Shown here piece by piece: positions 8,110 through 17,252 of a stretch of 64,000 nt of DNA. A model generated the notes under the pieces. The model searched no databases and had not been told where the DNA came from. It worked only from the letters and a program-made list of their open reading frames with translations. The stretch's first letter is position 1, and every line of letters begins with the position of its first letter. The translations under genes were made by a program, and so were the position numbers. This DNA is from Shewanella sp. CG12_big_fil_rev_8_21_14_0_65_47_15 (GTDB taxonomy: Bacteria > Pseudomonadota > Gammaproteobacteria > Enterobacterales > Shewanellaceae), in NCBI RefSeq assembly GCF_002783505.1, contig NZ_PFGL01000027.1:1-64000 (forward strand), in the 5' to 3' direction.

Positions 8110-8913
8110 ATGGCAATTCAAATGAGTACACTGTCGTTACAAGCGACAATGGCTGAAGAGACTTCTTCTACTAATCACTTTAAGCCAATAGATCAAAAAG
8201 TATGGGGTAACTACGAAAATTCATTGAAGGAGGCCAATAAGGGATCAGTATCAATGGCTGACTTGCTGGCACTCTTGTCGCAAATCATAGAGTCATCGCA
8301 GCAGGTTCGCGCCCAAGTCATGAAGAACCGTATTGGTGAGGCGGTGGCTACATCGGCGCTGGCGACTATGCTCGCGCAAGATAAATGTGGTGATGCCAAG
8401 CTGCGCTTCGGTATTACCTTAGCCTCCTCGGTCGTTAATATGGGGATGACCACTGCGGCAACTGTGCGCATTGGCCAGACTAAGACGCTTAAGGATAAGC
8501 ATTTATCTAAAATGGCCGATGCGGGTGGTGCAGATGCGGGCGGAGTGAAGTTATTAAAAACAACGGATCTCGAATCGGGTAAAGTGACGAATGTCGATAA
8601 ATCCCCCAAAGTGTCTGATTTAACACCAAAAGAGCTGAACAAATACACTGCAAGTCTTCAGCAGCAGCGCACTGCCAAGTACAACTCTGTCACTCAGATG
8701 GGTGGAATGGCAGATGGCATGGTGGGCAATGCTAATGAAATTCAAAATGCCGAGCAGGTGAAGGTGCAGGAAGAGACTCAGGCGAGCAAAGACTTGAAAG
8801 AGAAGTTTGATGCTCAGCTCGATCAATACCTTCAAGACTTGACGGCAGAGGCCGTGAAGTTAAATGAGATCCTAGAGGCGATAGCGAAAGCGAGTTTAGT
8901 GACTAACCGATAA
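8110..8913 (+). CDS. sctB: T3SS minor translocator SctB (YopD/EspB type)
   Basis: A 267-residue protein with one moderately hydrophobic segment at about residues 97-120 (ITLASSVVNMGMTTAATV) and a coiled-coil C-terminus (about 215-262). This fits the one-transmembrane partner of SctE in the host-membrane pore. A TAAGAGGAA ribosome site lies just upstream. The gene closes the chaperone-tip-translocator block and is followed by a perfect hairpin. Confidence 0.7.
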   Translation: MAIQMSTLSLQATMAEETSSTNHFKPIDQKVWGNYENSLKEANKGSVSMADLLALLSQIIESSQQVRAQVMKNRIGEAVATSALATMLAQDKCGDAKLRFGITLASSVVNMGMTTAATVRIGQTKTLKDKHLSKMADAGGADAGGVKLLKTTDLESGKVTNVDKSPKVSDLTPKELNKYTASLQQQRTAKYNSVTQMGGMADGMVGNANEIQNAEQVKVQEETQASKDLKEKFDAQLDQYLQDLTAEAVKLNEILEAIAKASLVTNR

Positions 8914-8922
8914 TAGGGGGCG

Positions 8923-8941
8923 GAGCGAGCCTAGCTCGCTC
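8923..8941 (+). terminator. Hairpin after sctB
   Basis: A perfect 8-bp stem (GAGCGAGC / GCTCGCTC) with a 3-base loop sits 10 bases after sctB and 9 bases before the next ATG. It has no T-run, so it is more likely an attenuator or mRNA-stability element than an intrinsic terminator. It could also mask the next gene's initiation region. Confidence 0.45.
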
Positions 8942-8950
8942 TGATTGACT

Positions 8951-9478
8951 ATGCTGCGACCCGTTTCCTTTGTAATGACCCAACGCACCGAAAAAATTTC
9001 GGATATCACGAGAACTCAGCAGACGCGGGATAACCGTCAGCCTCGTCGAGTTAAAGATATAAAGCAAGTCGACAAGAAGACTAAAAAGTATCCTCGGCTA
9101 TTTAGGGTTAGGCGCAAACCGTTAACCTTTGAACAACAAAGACAATTTGCTCGGCAGCTCAATAGCTATCAGCTTAAGGCATTGCGCGATTGGCAAGGTT
9201 TTTCCGATAGCTTGCTCGATGTCCACTCACTAAATGATGCGCAACGTTGGATACTGCATGCGGCTGAGCACTGTGAGCACTTATATCCGTTAGCGTTAAG
9301 AAAGATGCTTAAAAAATATGTTGCAGACTTTCAAGCATCTACGGGCGAGATGGAAGCGAATGGTCAGACTGTACAACAACTCGTCGCATACGAGCATAAT
9401 TTAGATGGTTTACTGTCATTATTAGTGTTATGTCGACGTTACTATATTCCAGAGTCGAATGAACATGTCTGCAAATAA
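8951..9478 (+). CDS. Hypothetical T3SS-cluster protein
   Basis: A basic protein of about 175 residues. The first 60 residues are Arg/Lys/Thr-rich and low in structure; the rest is helical, with paired Cys and Trp residues (CRRYYIPESNEHVC at the end). I do not recognise it. A gatekeeper-type (SctW) or accessory cytosolic role is possible from the helical composition and operon position. An ATG at 8951 is chosen over the TTG at 8945; no good ribosome site is visible outside the preceding hairpin. Confidence 0.45.
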   Translation: MLRPVSFVMTQRTEKISDITRTQQTRDNRQPRRVKDIKQVDKKTKKYPRLFRVRRKPLTFEQQRQFARQLNSYQLKALRDWQGFSDSLLDVHSLNDAQRWILHAAEHCEHLYPLALRKMLKKYVADFQASTGEMEANGQTVQQLVAYEHNLDGLLSLLVLCRRYYIPESNEHVCK

Positions 9479-9884
9479 ACGTCATAGTCGTATCGCGCAT
9501 TGTCATCTACAGGGGAAGAAACTCGACCCTTATCAATTATTAACTGCGAAATCTGAACGTCTTAGTTGGAATAGATTATCGGACGTCGAGATATATGCCG
9601 ATAAACAAGCTGTCATTGAGTGGTTTGCTATATTACGAGACTATTCTGAATTAACGGTTAAAGCGATAGTGGTAGACGGTATATTAGATAGTCAATTTCA
9701 TAAGATCACCTTTATTTTAACACTAGTGCAAACTGGAGATTTTGAGTCGATGACATCGAAAGAGGCTTATCAGCTGCTCTATGAGTTTGTTTGTCAAACG
9801 CCCATGGGCATACGTGATTGGATCGATGAATTAGATTTTAAGATGAGCAGAGATGTATTAGCACTTTTATCCAGGAATCGATAA
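9459..9884 (+). CDS. Hypothetical T3SS-cluster protein
   Basis: A 141-residue protein that overlaps the previous gene by 20 bases and so is probably translationally coupled to it. It is all-helical by pattern with no membrane segment. The C-terminal helices (EAYQLLYEFVCQTPMGIRDW) loosely recall TyeA-like gatekeeper partners, but that is not demonstrable by eye. A second in-frame ATG lies at 9465. Confidence 0.45.
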   Translation: MNMSANKRHSRIAHCHLQGKKLDPYQLLTAKSERLSWNRLSDVEIYADKQAVIEWFAILRDYSELTVKAIVVDGILDSQFHKITFILTLVQTGDFESMTSKEAYQLLYEFVCQTPMGIRDWIDELDFKMSRDVLALLSRNR

Positions 9885-9891
9885 GTAAGCT

Positions 9892-10458
9892 ATGAAACAA
9901 GAGAAAGTGATATTTACCCCTCGCCATCAGATGGGTATTGACATGTATCAAATAATCAACCGGCTAGCTGGGCAATGTTTTAATAATCAATCCATTGTTA
10001 TTGAAATGGGTACAGTATATAGAAGCAGTCAGCCGCAAGACCTTATATTACTCAGTTTAAGACATTTAGGCATAGAGGCTGAATTATATGTTCCTCTCGG
10101 TGAAGCGGGCAGATTGCTCGGCCTAGATTTAAAGCACCTTGAACATGATTATATCGCCTATGTCATAGCGCAAGCATTAAGTCAGTATGGCATTGAATTT
10201 AATTCCTGCCTTGGTGTTGACGAACAGGAACTGCCTCTGTTAATGACTTGTCAACTGATCATGGGAGAGATAAATATTGCAGCATTATTACAGATGGACT
10301 CACTCGTTATCGAGCCTGACTATTTACAGGCGAGTTTTACTTCATTGCCGACGAATTTATCGTTCACTACGTTTAGCACACTATTTGGAACAAGCTTGAG
10401 TGTCGATGAAATTCGAGACTTGAGTGTGAATGAACTCGTATTGGTTTATCCAAAGTAA
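9892..10458 (+). CDS. sctQ: Likely N-terminal part of C-ring protein SctQ
   Basis: A 188-residue protein. The middle (about residues 55-110) shows the SctQ-like pattern of a Leu-rich 'LGIEAELYVPLGEAGRLLGL' strand-helix unit. The end (about 150-187) reads like the first half of a SPOA domain (TSLSVDEIRDLSVNELVLVY) and then stops. SctQ normally carries two SPOA domains; a free-standing SPOA protein is encoded at 20137. The two may together replace one full SctQ in the sorting platform. The stop codon abuts the next ATG directly. Confidence 0.45.
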   Translation: MKQEKVIFTPRHQMGIDMYQIINRLAGQCFNNQSIVIEMGTVYRSSQPQDLILLSLRHLGIEAELYVPLGEAGRLLGLDLKHLEHDYIAYVIAQALSQYGIEFNSCLGVDEQELPLLMTCQLIMGEINIAALLQMDSLVIEPDYLQASFTSLPTNLSFTTFSTLFGTSLSVDEIRDLSVNELVLVYPK

Positions 10459-10758
10459 ATGAAACCTAGACCGCGTGATTATATTCAACACTTTTTGCAA
10501 CGTCTCGAAACAAATGAAACAGTTATTTTAAGAGACCACAAAGATAATCTATTGCTGCCTATCTTTCCGTTTTTTCAGCTAGTGCATGTCGTTAATTTGG
10601 AGGTCACCATAGAGTTGATTTTACAATTTGAAATAGCGATGAAAGGTGTGTTTATTCGTGTCGATGGATTCCTGACTCTCACCATAGCCGAGCAAGATTA
10701 TTCAGAAGATGATGTGAGACGTTTAAGCATTAATTTATTTGAAAAGATGAGATTTTAA
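10459..10758 (+). CDS. Hypothetical small T3SS-cluster protein
   Basis: A 99-residue protein whose ATG follows the upstream TAA with no gap, so coupled translation is likely. It is rich in Leu/Ile/Phe beta-like stretches (NLLLPIFPFFQLVHVVN) and ends in a charged helix. I do not recognise it. It might complement the truncated SPOA region of the preceding protein or be a small chaperone for the large protein downstream, which starts 2 bases later. Confidence 0.4.
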   Translation: MKPRPRDYIQHFLQRLETNETVILRDHKDNLLLPIFPFFQLVHVVNLEVTIELILQFEIAMKGVFIRVDGFLTLTIAEQDYSEDDVRRLSINLFEKMRF

Positions 10759-10759
10759 T

Positions 10760-13585
10760 ATGGCACTGACTCCTACTCCCGTACTGACTCGCAGTACCTC
10801 TATGCCTGAGTTATCACGCTTAGATCACGAGACCCTTCCAAGAAATTTCGCACGTTCGGTTTCTTTGTTGGACGTTACCACGCCAACACTTGGCACTGCG
10901 GAACCCCAAAACCCAGATGGGGTCAGTCCTGCTCCCAGTATGTTGGAGACGGGGGAGCCCAAATCGATTGCGGAATCTAAGTCTGAAAAGCGTAAACAGA
11001 GTAGCAAAAAATCCAATAAAATTAGCACTGAAAAGAAGGCCATGTTGCATTTGGCGGCGGTCACTGGTGCCGTTACCATTGGCGCAGCTCTAGCTCCTTT
11101 TACCTTAGGATTCAGTTTATTACCTACGGTATTTGTGGTGATGTATGGTAATGCCTCTGCGATGGCCATGTATGGTGGGTCGCAGTTTGTGGTTGGCGAT
11201 CAAGAGAAGAAAAAGCCAGAACCTAAGCCCGCCACCTCCACACCTAAGTCAGATACGCCGCCTAAACATCCTTTTTCTCCTTTGGCTGCGTTACCACGCC
11301 CCAAGAGCACTAAGGACACTGAGACGGAAACCGACGTTGGACGAGGGGATACTTATAATAACTGTTTCAATACTGTGAATAACTACCATAACAATTGGTA
11401 TGTCTTCATTAACGCCCCGAGCCAGGCTAGCAATATAGTGCCGGAGGAATTGGGCCATACCCCCTCTGAGCCTAGTACCACTGCCAATATTAGTACTAGC
11501 CAATCGACTGATACCTCTACGCTCGAACTGATCACTCGGCCCTTTGCCGATGCAGTTACTGTGACTGAGATGACTGCGCATGAACGTCAAGCGCGGCTGA
11601 AGATTTTGATTGCTGGGCGTACAGAGCAGACTGACCCTAACTTATCAAACTTATTACACTCTCTGGACCAAGGAGAGGATACCTGTGCCCAAATGGTCGA
11701 AATAATTGGGAAAAATGGCGCCACTGCTTACGCCGTTATTCCTAAGGGCGATATATTAGTGCCTCACGGCCAAGACCTAGGCACTCAAGTCGAGGGCAGT
11801 GGTGATTCAGTTAACAGGCCTATCTCGACTCAAACAGACGAAACCTCGACCCAAACAGACGCAGCCTCGACTCAAACTATCGCGACTCAAACAGACGAAG
11901 CGCATATTGTGGCGGCGACTGAGGCAATGGGTACGGAAACGATAAAGGGTTATACCGGCCGAAAATGGCAGGTGAATATCCCGACGCCTGTGAGCCTGAC
12001 AAACGGTGCACAAACGGGCAGCAATTATACTCAAGGGCCGAGACGTAACCTCAATTTAGGGGTAAGTGCAGGGCTAAATTCAGGACCAGAGCTAGGTTCA
12101 GCGGTGATCCCTAAGGGCGATATAGTAGTGCCTCACGGCCAAGACCGAGGCACTCAAGTTGAGGGCACTGGCGATTCAGTTAACAGGTCTATCTCGACTC
12201 AAACAGACGCAGCCTCGACTCAAACGATCGCGACTCAAACAGACGCAGCCTCGACTCAAACGATCACGACCCAAACAGACGAAGCGCATATTGTGGCGGC
12301 GACTGAGGCAATGGGTACGGAAACGATAAGGGGTTATACCGGCCGAAAATGGCAGGTGAATATCCCGACGCCAGTGAGCCTGACAAACGGTGCACAAACG
12401 GGCAGCAACTATACCCAAGGGCCGAGACATAACCTAAGTTCAGAGCAAGGTGTGCAAACCGATACTCCTGTGTTGGATAACGGGTTTACAACAGTCGCGC
12501 AGGCAAATGTTGGCACTCAAGCGTACCCCGCATCTCTTGCTAGCGACAGTAGTGTTGGGCCTCTTGTGCCATTGAATGTCGAGCGAAGTGAAGCAGAGAC
12601 TCGAACGATCAGAAAGCAAATTCAGCTTAGTCAATCAGAGCTTGCAAAATCGACTGCGGTGCCGAGCGGTAAGGATTACACTGGCCGTAAATGGCAGGTG
12701 AATATACCAACACCTGTGAGCCTGACCCAAGGTGCCCAAACGGGCAGCAATTATACCCAGGGGCTAAAACGTAATTTAAGCTCGGAGCTAGGTTCAGAGT
12801 TAATTTCAGATCCAGTTCCAGTTCTAGATAGTGCTGAGCTAGGTTTAGATCTCGGTTCTCCGCGAGTCCTCGCGGCGGTTAGCAAAGATAGCGATATCAG
12901 TATTGGCGCTGAGGTTTTATCGAGTGTTGATCGCAGTGAGGCTGAGATACGCGTCGTTAGAAAGCAACTCGAGATCAAGACACCTGCGGTTGCCACCTCA
13001 ACTCTTGCATCGACAGTCACATCGACAGTCACATCGACAGCATCGACAGTCACACCGACACCTAAGGTTGCCCTAAAGGCGGGAATCTCGGCGCCGCAAA
13101 AAAGTGCGTCTAAGTCTGCACTCGATTTAGACAAGATAGAATCACGTATCGTGGGGCGTGCGGGTGGGCATATTCAATATAAGGTGCCTAAGTTCTTAGA
13201 CCGTCCAGAAGCGGGCACCTTTATGGGGTCTTGGCGGCCGATCCCTGAGTCACTGCGGGGGAAGCGGGATTCAGTCGAATTTGCGGAGTGGCGTAAAAAT
13301 GATTTAGCGCAGTATTTGAAGAGTTTGAATACTAAGGTCCTACTGACTCAAGGGGCTGTCAGTATGCGCGGCCAAAATCATTTTGCTGGGAAGATGAATA
13401 ATGTGCGGGAACGAGCAGAGATAAAATCTCAGTTAACGCCAATGAAGCATATGAACAGAACCGATTACTTGCAATTTACTGATTTAAATAGCGCCAGTGG
13501 TCGCTCACATTTACTCGAAACTCCCAGTGGCAAATTGATCGTTGCAGCCCCTGTTGCTGTTGACAATTTAGCCTTAGCTTCTTGA
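10760..13585 (+). CDS. Large candidate T3SS effector with TQT arrays and internal repeats
   Basis: A 941-residue protein with a Ser/Thr/Pro-rich N-terminus and no signal peptide. Residues about 93-145 form a hydrophobic stretch, probably two membrane segments (AAVTGAVTIGAALAPFTLGF, then a second). The middle holds two long direct repeats (about residues 326-430 and 447-560) and a third partial copy near 638-675, each with a GYTGRKWQVNIPTPVSL block. Arrays of Thr-Gln-Thr motifs precede two of these blocks. The last 140 residues look globular and basic. Secretion is inferred from context. Function is unknown; a host-membrane or scaffold role fits the layout. A strong terminator follows. Confidence 0.5.
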   Translation: MALTPTPVLTRSTSMPELSRLDHETLPRNFARSVSLLDVTTPTLGTAEPQNPDGVSPAPSMLETGEPKSIAESKSEKRKQSSKKSNKISTEKKAMLHLAAVTGAVTIGAALAPFTLGFSLLPTVFVVMYGNASAMAMYGGSQFVVGDQEKKKPEPKPATSTPKSDTPPKHPFSPLAALPRPKSTKDTETETDVGRGDTYNNCFNTVNNYHNNWYVFINAPSQASNIVPEELGHTPSEPSTTANISTSQSTDTSTLELITRPFADAVTVTEMTAHERQARLKILIAGRTEQTDPNLSNLLHSLDQGEDTCAQMVEIIGKNGATAYAVIPKGDILVPHGQDLGTQVEGSGDSVNRPISTQTDETSTQTDAASTQTIATQTDEAHIVAATEAMGTETIKGYTGRKWQVNIPTPVSLTNGAQTGSNYTQGPRRNLNLGVSAGLNSGPELGSAVIPKGDIVVPHGQDRGTQVEGTGDSVNRSISTQTDAASTQTIATQTDAASTQTITTQTDEAHIVAATEAMGTETIRGYTGRKWQVNIPTPVSLTNGAQTGSNYTQGPRHNLSSEQGVQTDTPVLDNGFTTVAQANVGTQAYPASLASDSSVGPLVPLNVERSEAETRTIRKQIQLSQSELAKSTAVPSGKDYTGRKWQVNIPTPVSLTQGAQTGSNYTQGLKRNLSSELGSELISDPVPVLDSAELGLDLGSPRVLAAVSKDSDISIGAEVLSSVDRSEAEIRVVRKQLEIKTPAVATSTLASTVTSTVTSTASTVTPTPKVALKAGISAPQKSASKSALDLDKIESRIVGRAGGHIQYKVPKFLDRPEAGTFMGSWRPIPESLRGKRDSVEFAEWRKNDLAQYLKSLNTKVLLTQGAVSMRGQNHFAGKMNNVRERAEIKSQLTPMKHMNRTDYLQFTDLNSASGRSHLLETPSGKLIVAAPVAVDNLALAS
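11737..12440 (+). repeat. Two long direct repeats inside the TQT protein gene
   Basis: The segment from about 11737 to 12050 and that from about 12101 to 12435 are nearly the same, starting at CCTAAGGGCGATAT and ending after GGGCCGAGAC. The second has one more TQT unit. A third, shorter and more diverged copy (about 12670-12785) carries only the GYTGRKWQ block. Confidence 0.85.
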
Positions 13586-13620
13586 ATTAATAGCTCAGTT
13601 CTAGATTAATCATTGATTAG

Positions 13621-13663
13621 AAAAAGATTAAATCATAAGAGTTCAGGTTTAATCTTTTTTTTT
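13621..13663 (+). terminator. Rho-independent terminator after the TQT protein gene
   Basis: AAAGATTAAA and TTTAATCTTT pair around a 15-base loop, and a run of nine T residues follows. This ends the operon that begins upstream with sctI or the chaperone gene. Confidence 0.8.
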
Positions 13664-13685
13664 CTTTTGCTGTGAGATTTCAGGA

Positions 13686-14321
13686 TTGAGTAAGCTTAAA
13701 TGCCAAACCAGAATGAGGTATGTCTTGTATATAGAAATCAATTCATCGCATCGATTGCTTCCACAGATCGCATTTAAGAAAGAACGTCATTCAAATGTGA
13801 TCAAGAAGGCTGATCTGCTGATTTATAGCGAGGCTAAGGCATTACTTGCCGCTTTAGAGGCACGAGTCGAGCAATACCAGCAAATGCTTGAAGAACAAGT
13901 CGTGCAACTGATTGAGGATAAGGAGCAGGCGCTCAATCTGCATGTCACTACTTTGTATAACGAGATAGAAGCAGAATTACAGGCTGATCAGGCGCATTGG
14001 TTTGATGAGGCGAATCAGCAACTCGTCGACCTTGTCGAAGAACAATACCAAGGCTTGAGCCAGTTGAAGGAAGAACTCAAACATCGTATTGCACAAGCCG
14101 TAACATTGCGTTTAACCGATCTAAGTATGAATGAAACACTGATTGAACATCTGGTGGCGTTACTCCATGCAGAAATAGACGACGAGGCTAAAAGTTTGGC
14201 GGTAGAGCGTACCTATGTCGATGGATTTGCCGTGCTGACGATCGAAAATGACGACAAGGTGATTAGCATCGAAACCCAATCTATCATAGAAGCACTGCGC
14301 GCTAGTTTGGAGACGACATGA
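13686..14321 (+). CDS. sctL: T3SS ATPase stator SctL (FliH/YscL/OrgB type)
   Basis: A protein of about 211 residues with a central Glu/Gln-rich coiled coil (about residues 45-130) and a C-terminal globular domain typical of FliH/YscL. SctL links the SctN ATPase to the C-ring. The listed start is a TTG; an ATG at 13713 (residue 10) is equally plausible because neither has a clear ribosome site. Its stop overlaps the sctV start as ATGA, so the two are coupled. The neighbouring ATPase gene expected with sctL is not in the window. Confidence 0.7.
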   Translation: MSKLKCQTRMRYVLYIEINSSHRLLPQIAFKKERHSNVIKKADLLIYSEAKALLAALEARVEQYQQMLEEQVVQLIEDKEQALNLHVTTLYNEIEAELQADQAHWFDEANQQLVDLVEEQYQGLSQLKEELKHRIAQAVTLRLTDLSMNETLIEHLVALLHAEIDDEAKSLAVERTYVDGFAVLTIENDDKVISIETQSIIEALRASLETT

Positions 14322-16201
14322 TACAGCGTCTTCGTCGTTACCCCATAAAGTTTAATCCCAGCAGCGTTATCATCGCCTTTACGTTGCCAACTATTATTCT
14401 GTTCACGCTTCCTGGCGTGGTGATCGATCTATTTATTTTAATTAGCTTCATCAGTTCTGTGCTCTTGCTGGTGATCATGTTGGAGAATGACCAACCTTTG
14501 AGGGTGACCTTTTTACCCACGATAGTGTTGTTGTTGACGACCTTTCGCTTGTTACTGTCGATTGCCACCACCCGCAACATCATTGCAAACGAAGATGTCG
14601 GTAATGTGATTGAAACTGTTGGTGAATTTGTAATGGGGGGGAACCTTATTTCGGGGTTACTCATCTTCATTATTATCACCATAGTACAATTTTTGGTCGT
14701 GACTAAAGGTGGTGAGAGGGTAGCAGAAGTGGGGGCTCGATTCTCTCTGGATGCGTTGCCCGGCAGGCAGATGACGATCGATGGGGATTTAAAGAGTGGT
14801 CTCATCACGGGTGAGCAAGCCCAAAAGTTACGTGCCGATTTAAGCACAGAGAATCGGCTGTTTGGTTCACTCGATGGGGCGATGAAATTCGTCAAGGGTG
14901 ACGCTATCGCCGGTATTTTGATCAGTTTAGTGAACCTGTTTGGTGGTATTTATGTGGGGGTTAATCAATTTGACCTCTCCTTAGCTGACAGTGTGAGTCG
15001 ATTTTCGGTATTGACGATAGGTGACGGCCTCGTCTCGCAGATCCCCAGTCTCTTGCTGTCTATCGCCTGTGGCGTATATCTCACACGTATCAAGGGGGAC
15101 GAAGAATCTAGCTCGTTTATGGGGCAAATGGCTAAGCAGGTGAGCCGTTTTTGGAAAAGTCTGCTGGTGATTGGTGGCTTAATTTTAGTTTTAGGTTTAC
15201 TGAGCCCCAACTTGTTTTATGTGTGTATCACGCTATTTATACTCTGTACATTGACTGCATTCTTATTATGGCGAGCACAAGGTAAGCCAAAGGCCGTGGT
15301 AAACACTGGTATTGCTGGTAGTGGATTGTATGAGTCGCTCACTTTTGTGTTGCGCGAGCCCCAGCATAGCGCCTTAGTGGACATCAGTCGTGAACGGCTT
15401 GAGCAGGCGTTGTGGGGGCAGGCACTCGGTGCGCCCTTGATCACAATAGACGAGCAATTGAGCGCCGATATTGAGGTTTATATTTCGGGTATTCGTATCT
15501 ACTCTTTTTCACATGACGAGTCATTAGAGCTGATCGAAGTTCTTGGCGATGAGGTGTTTGTGAGTGATGCTGCCACCCAAAATGTCGCTACTATAGTGCA
15601 ATATTTCTTACATAAGTGTTTGGTTGAAAAGTATAATCTTCAATACACCAGCAATATTATTCAAGGGCTTGCGAATCAAAGCGAGGTGATTAAAAACGAA
15701 ATCGACTCGGCGCTCGGCTTAAATCGTGTTCATGATGTGATTAAGGAAATGATCCGTGCGCGGGAATTTTTCCTCGATAGGGTGACCTTCTTTGAGGCGT
15801 TAATCTATTGGTCGCGCATCGATAATGAGCCTAAAAATTGGCTGAACAGGATCCGCAATCAGGCTAAATATGAGATCACCTCACGCCTGATGAATGCCGA
15901 GGGGAAAATATATGTTGCCCTGCTGAGTTCTGAACTGACCGAGTGTATTGAGGCTTTTGTCATGGGGGAAAGCGAGGATTTGGACCGCTTAATTGAACTT
16001 CAGTCGGCATTACGTCAAGAAATTTTGCGCATGACATCGCTTTACGGCAGCAAGCCAGCCTTAGTAGTGAACGACAATGAAATTAATTCGGTTAAATCCT
16101 TTTTCCAACAGGTGGTGTCAACGATTTCTGTGTGTAGCCATGGCGATATCGCCGATCCTAGTTGTGTCGTGAGTTCTGAGCCATTGCAAGTTGTGATGTA
16201 A
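14318..16201 (+). CDS. sctV: T3SS export gate protein SctV (InvA/YscV/FlhA family)
   Basis: A 627-residue protein. The N-terminal half has about eight transmembrane segments and the family's cytosolic FHIPEP-type loop (ARFSLDALPGRQMTIDGDLK, about residues 140-165). The C-terminal half is a soluble domain that forms the nonameric export ring. SctV selects substrates and couples the proton gradient to export. It is somewhat shorter than InvA/YscV, mainly in the C-terminal domain. It lies between sctL and sctU. Confidence 0.9.
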   Translation: MIQRLRRYPIKFNPSSVIIAFTLPTIILFTLPGVVIDLFILISFISSVLLLVIMLENDQPLRVTFLPTIVLLLTTFRLLLSIATTRNIIANEDVGNVIETVGEFVMGGNLISGLLIFIIITIVQFLVVTKGGERVAEVGARFSLDALPGRQMTIDGDLKSGLITGEQAQKLRADLSTENRLFGSLDGAMKFVKGDAIAGILISLVNLFGGIYVGVNQFDLSLADSVSRFSVLTIGDGLVSQIPSLLLSIACGVYLTRIKGDEESSSFMGQMAKQVSRFWKSLLVIGGLILVLGLLSPNLFYVCITLFILCTLTAFLLWRAQGKPKAVVNTGIAGSGLYESLTFVLREPQHSALVDISRERLEQALWGQALGAPLITIDEQLSADIEVYISGIRIYSFSHDESLELIEVLGDEVFVSDAATQNVATIVQYFLHKCLVEKYNLQYTSNIIQGLANQSEVIKNEIDSALGLNRVHDVIKEMIRAREFFLDRVTFFEALIYWSRIDNEPKNWLNRIRNQAKYEITSRLMNAEGKIYVALLSSELTECIEAFVMGESEDLDRLIELQSALRQEILRMTSLYGSKPALVVNDNEINSVKSFFQQVVSTISVCSHGDIADPSCVVSSEPLQVVM

Positions 16202-16205
16202 CCCT

Positions 16206-17252
16206 ATGTCAAACGAATCAACCGAGCCTAAAAAATATCCTCCCACGGAGAAAAAACTGCGGGATCTCAGGAAAAAAGGCCAGTTTCCCAAAACAGAACT
16301 GGCCGAACCGACCATGGAACTGGTGGTATTTGCGCTGATCTTTATTGGTAGCATTTATTTTATATTTGATTCAGCCAATGATTGGTTTGAGGTGATGTTG
16401 TATGCCGATATATCGACTGGTTTAGATATTATCTATGTGGTGATTGCCTGGGGGATATTCATTCTATTAATGATTAAACTCGTCATGGCGACCATAAGTT
16501 GGGTGATGCTGAATAAGAATGTGATTAATACTGAGTCTTTAGGTCTTAAAATGGAAAAAATTAGCCCGGTAACTGGGGCTAAGAATATATTCGGTATTGA
16601 GGCCATATCCCGCTCACTGCGTAAGGTTCTAGAATTAGTTTTTTTGTTATTCTTATTAAAATATGTCTCAGATATCGGCGGTAATGAGTTAACCGTATTA
16701 GCACAAATCAATAATACGTCTTACTTTATTTATAACTTAATGCTGTATGTCGGTTTAGTGTCATTATTGTTTTTTGTTTATGGTGTGAGTTTAGGTTGCG
16801 TGGATTTTATGGTGGAGACTTATCACTTTAATCATAAAAACCGTATGACTTTTACCGAAATGAAAAATGAAATGAAAGAAACTGAAGGTTCGCCAGAAAT
16901 GAAATCTGAGCGCAGGCGACAAATGCGAGAAGTCATGGAGACTCCTATGACTAAAGGGCGCAGGCCGACCTTTGCGATTGCAAATCCGACGCATATTTTA
17001 GTGCCTATTTGTTATGACCGATTAATAGATAAAGTGCCTGTAGTACTCAAAATTACCACGGAATCGTTTGCGTTAGAGGAGCGTCGAAGATTAGAAGCAC
17101 TCAATATTCCCATCTTAGAACATAGAGGGCTGGCAAGGGCATTTTATAAGAGTATGCGTACGGGAGAAGACTATATTCCCAAAGCGTTTTACCGTGATAT
17201 AGCAATTATTCTCTTAGAGTTGGACAGGCGGGCAAATGCAAAAAATGGGTAA
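16206..17252 (+). CDS. sctU: T3SS export switch protein SctU (SpaS/YscU/FlhB family)
   Basis: A 348-residue protein with a charged N-terminus (KKLRDLRKKGQ), four transmembrane segments (about residues 35-210) and a cytosolic tail. Asn260-Pro-Thr-His263 is the autocleavage site used to switch from early to late substrates. The linker MKNEMKETEGSPEMK before it is typical of the family. The gene overlaps the lipoprotein gene that follows. Confidence 0.95.
   Translation: MSNESTEPKKYPPTEKKLRDLRKKGQFPKTELAEPTMELVVFALIFIGSIYFIFDSANDWFEVMLYADISTGLDIIYVVIAWGIFILLMIKLVMATISWVMLNKNVINTESLGLKMEKISPVTGAKNIFGIEAISRSLRKVLELVFLLFLLKYVSDIGGNELTVLAQINNTSYFIYNLMLYVGLVSLLFFVYGVSLGCVDFMVETYHFNHKNRMTFTEMKNEMKETEGSPEMKSERRRQMREVMETPMTKGRRPTFAIANPTHILVPICYDRLIDKVPVVLKITTESFALEERRRLEALNIPILEHRGLARAFYKSMRTGEDYIPKAFYRDIAIILLELDRRANAKNG

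Noticed and set aside
10459..10758. Second half of the SPOA1 domain of the preceding gene, joined by a frameshift
   Set aside because: The gene begins with its own ATG right after the TAA, and its sequence does not show the closing SPOA strands clearly.
11807..12430. Minus-strand Arg/Cys-rich ORFs inside the TQT gene
   Set aside because: They are antisense shadows of the direct repeats and have no start signals.
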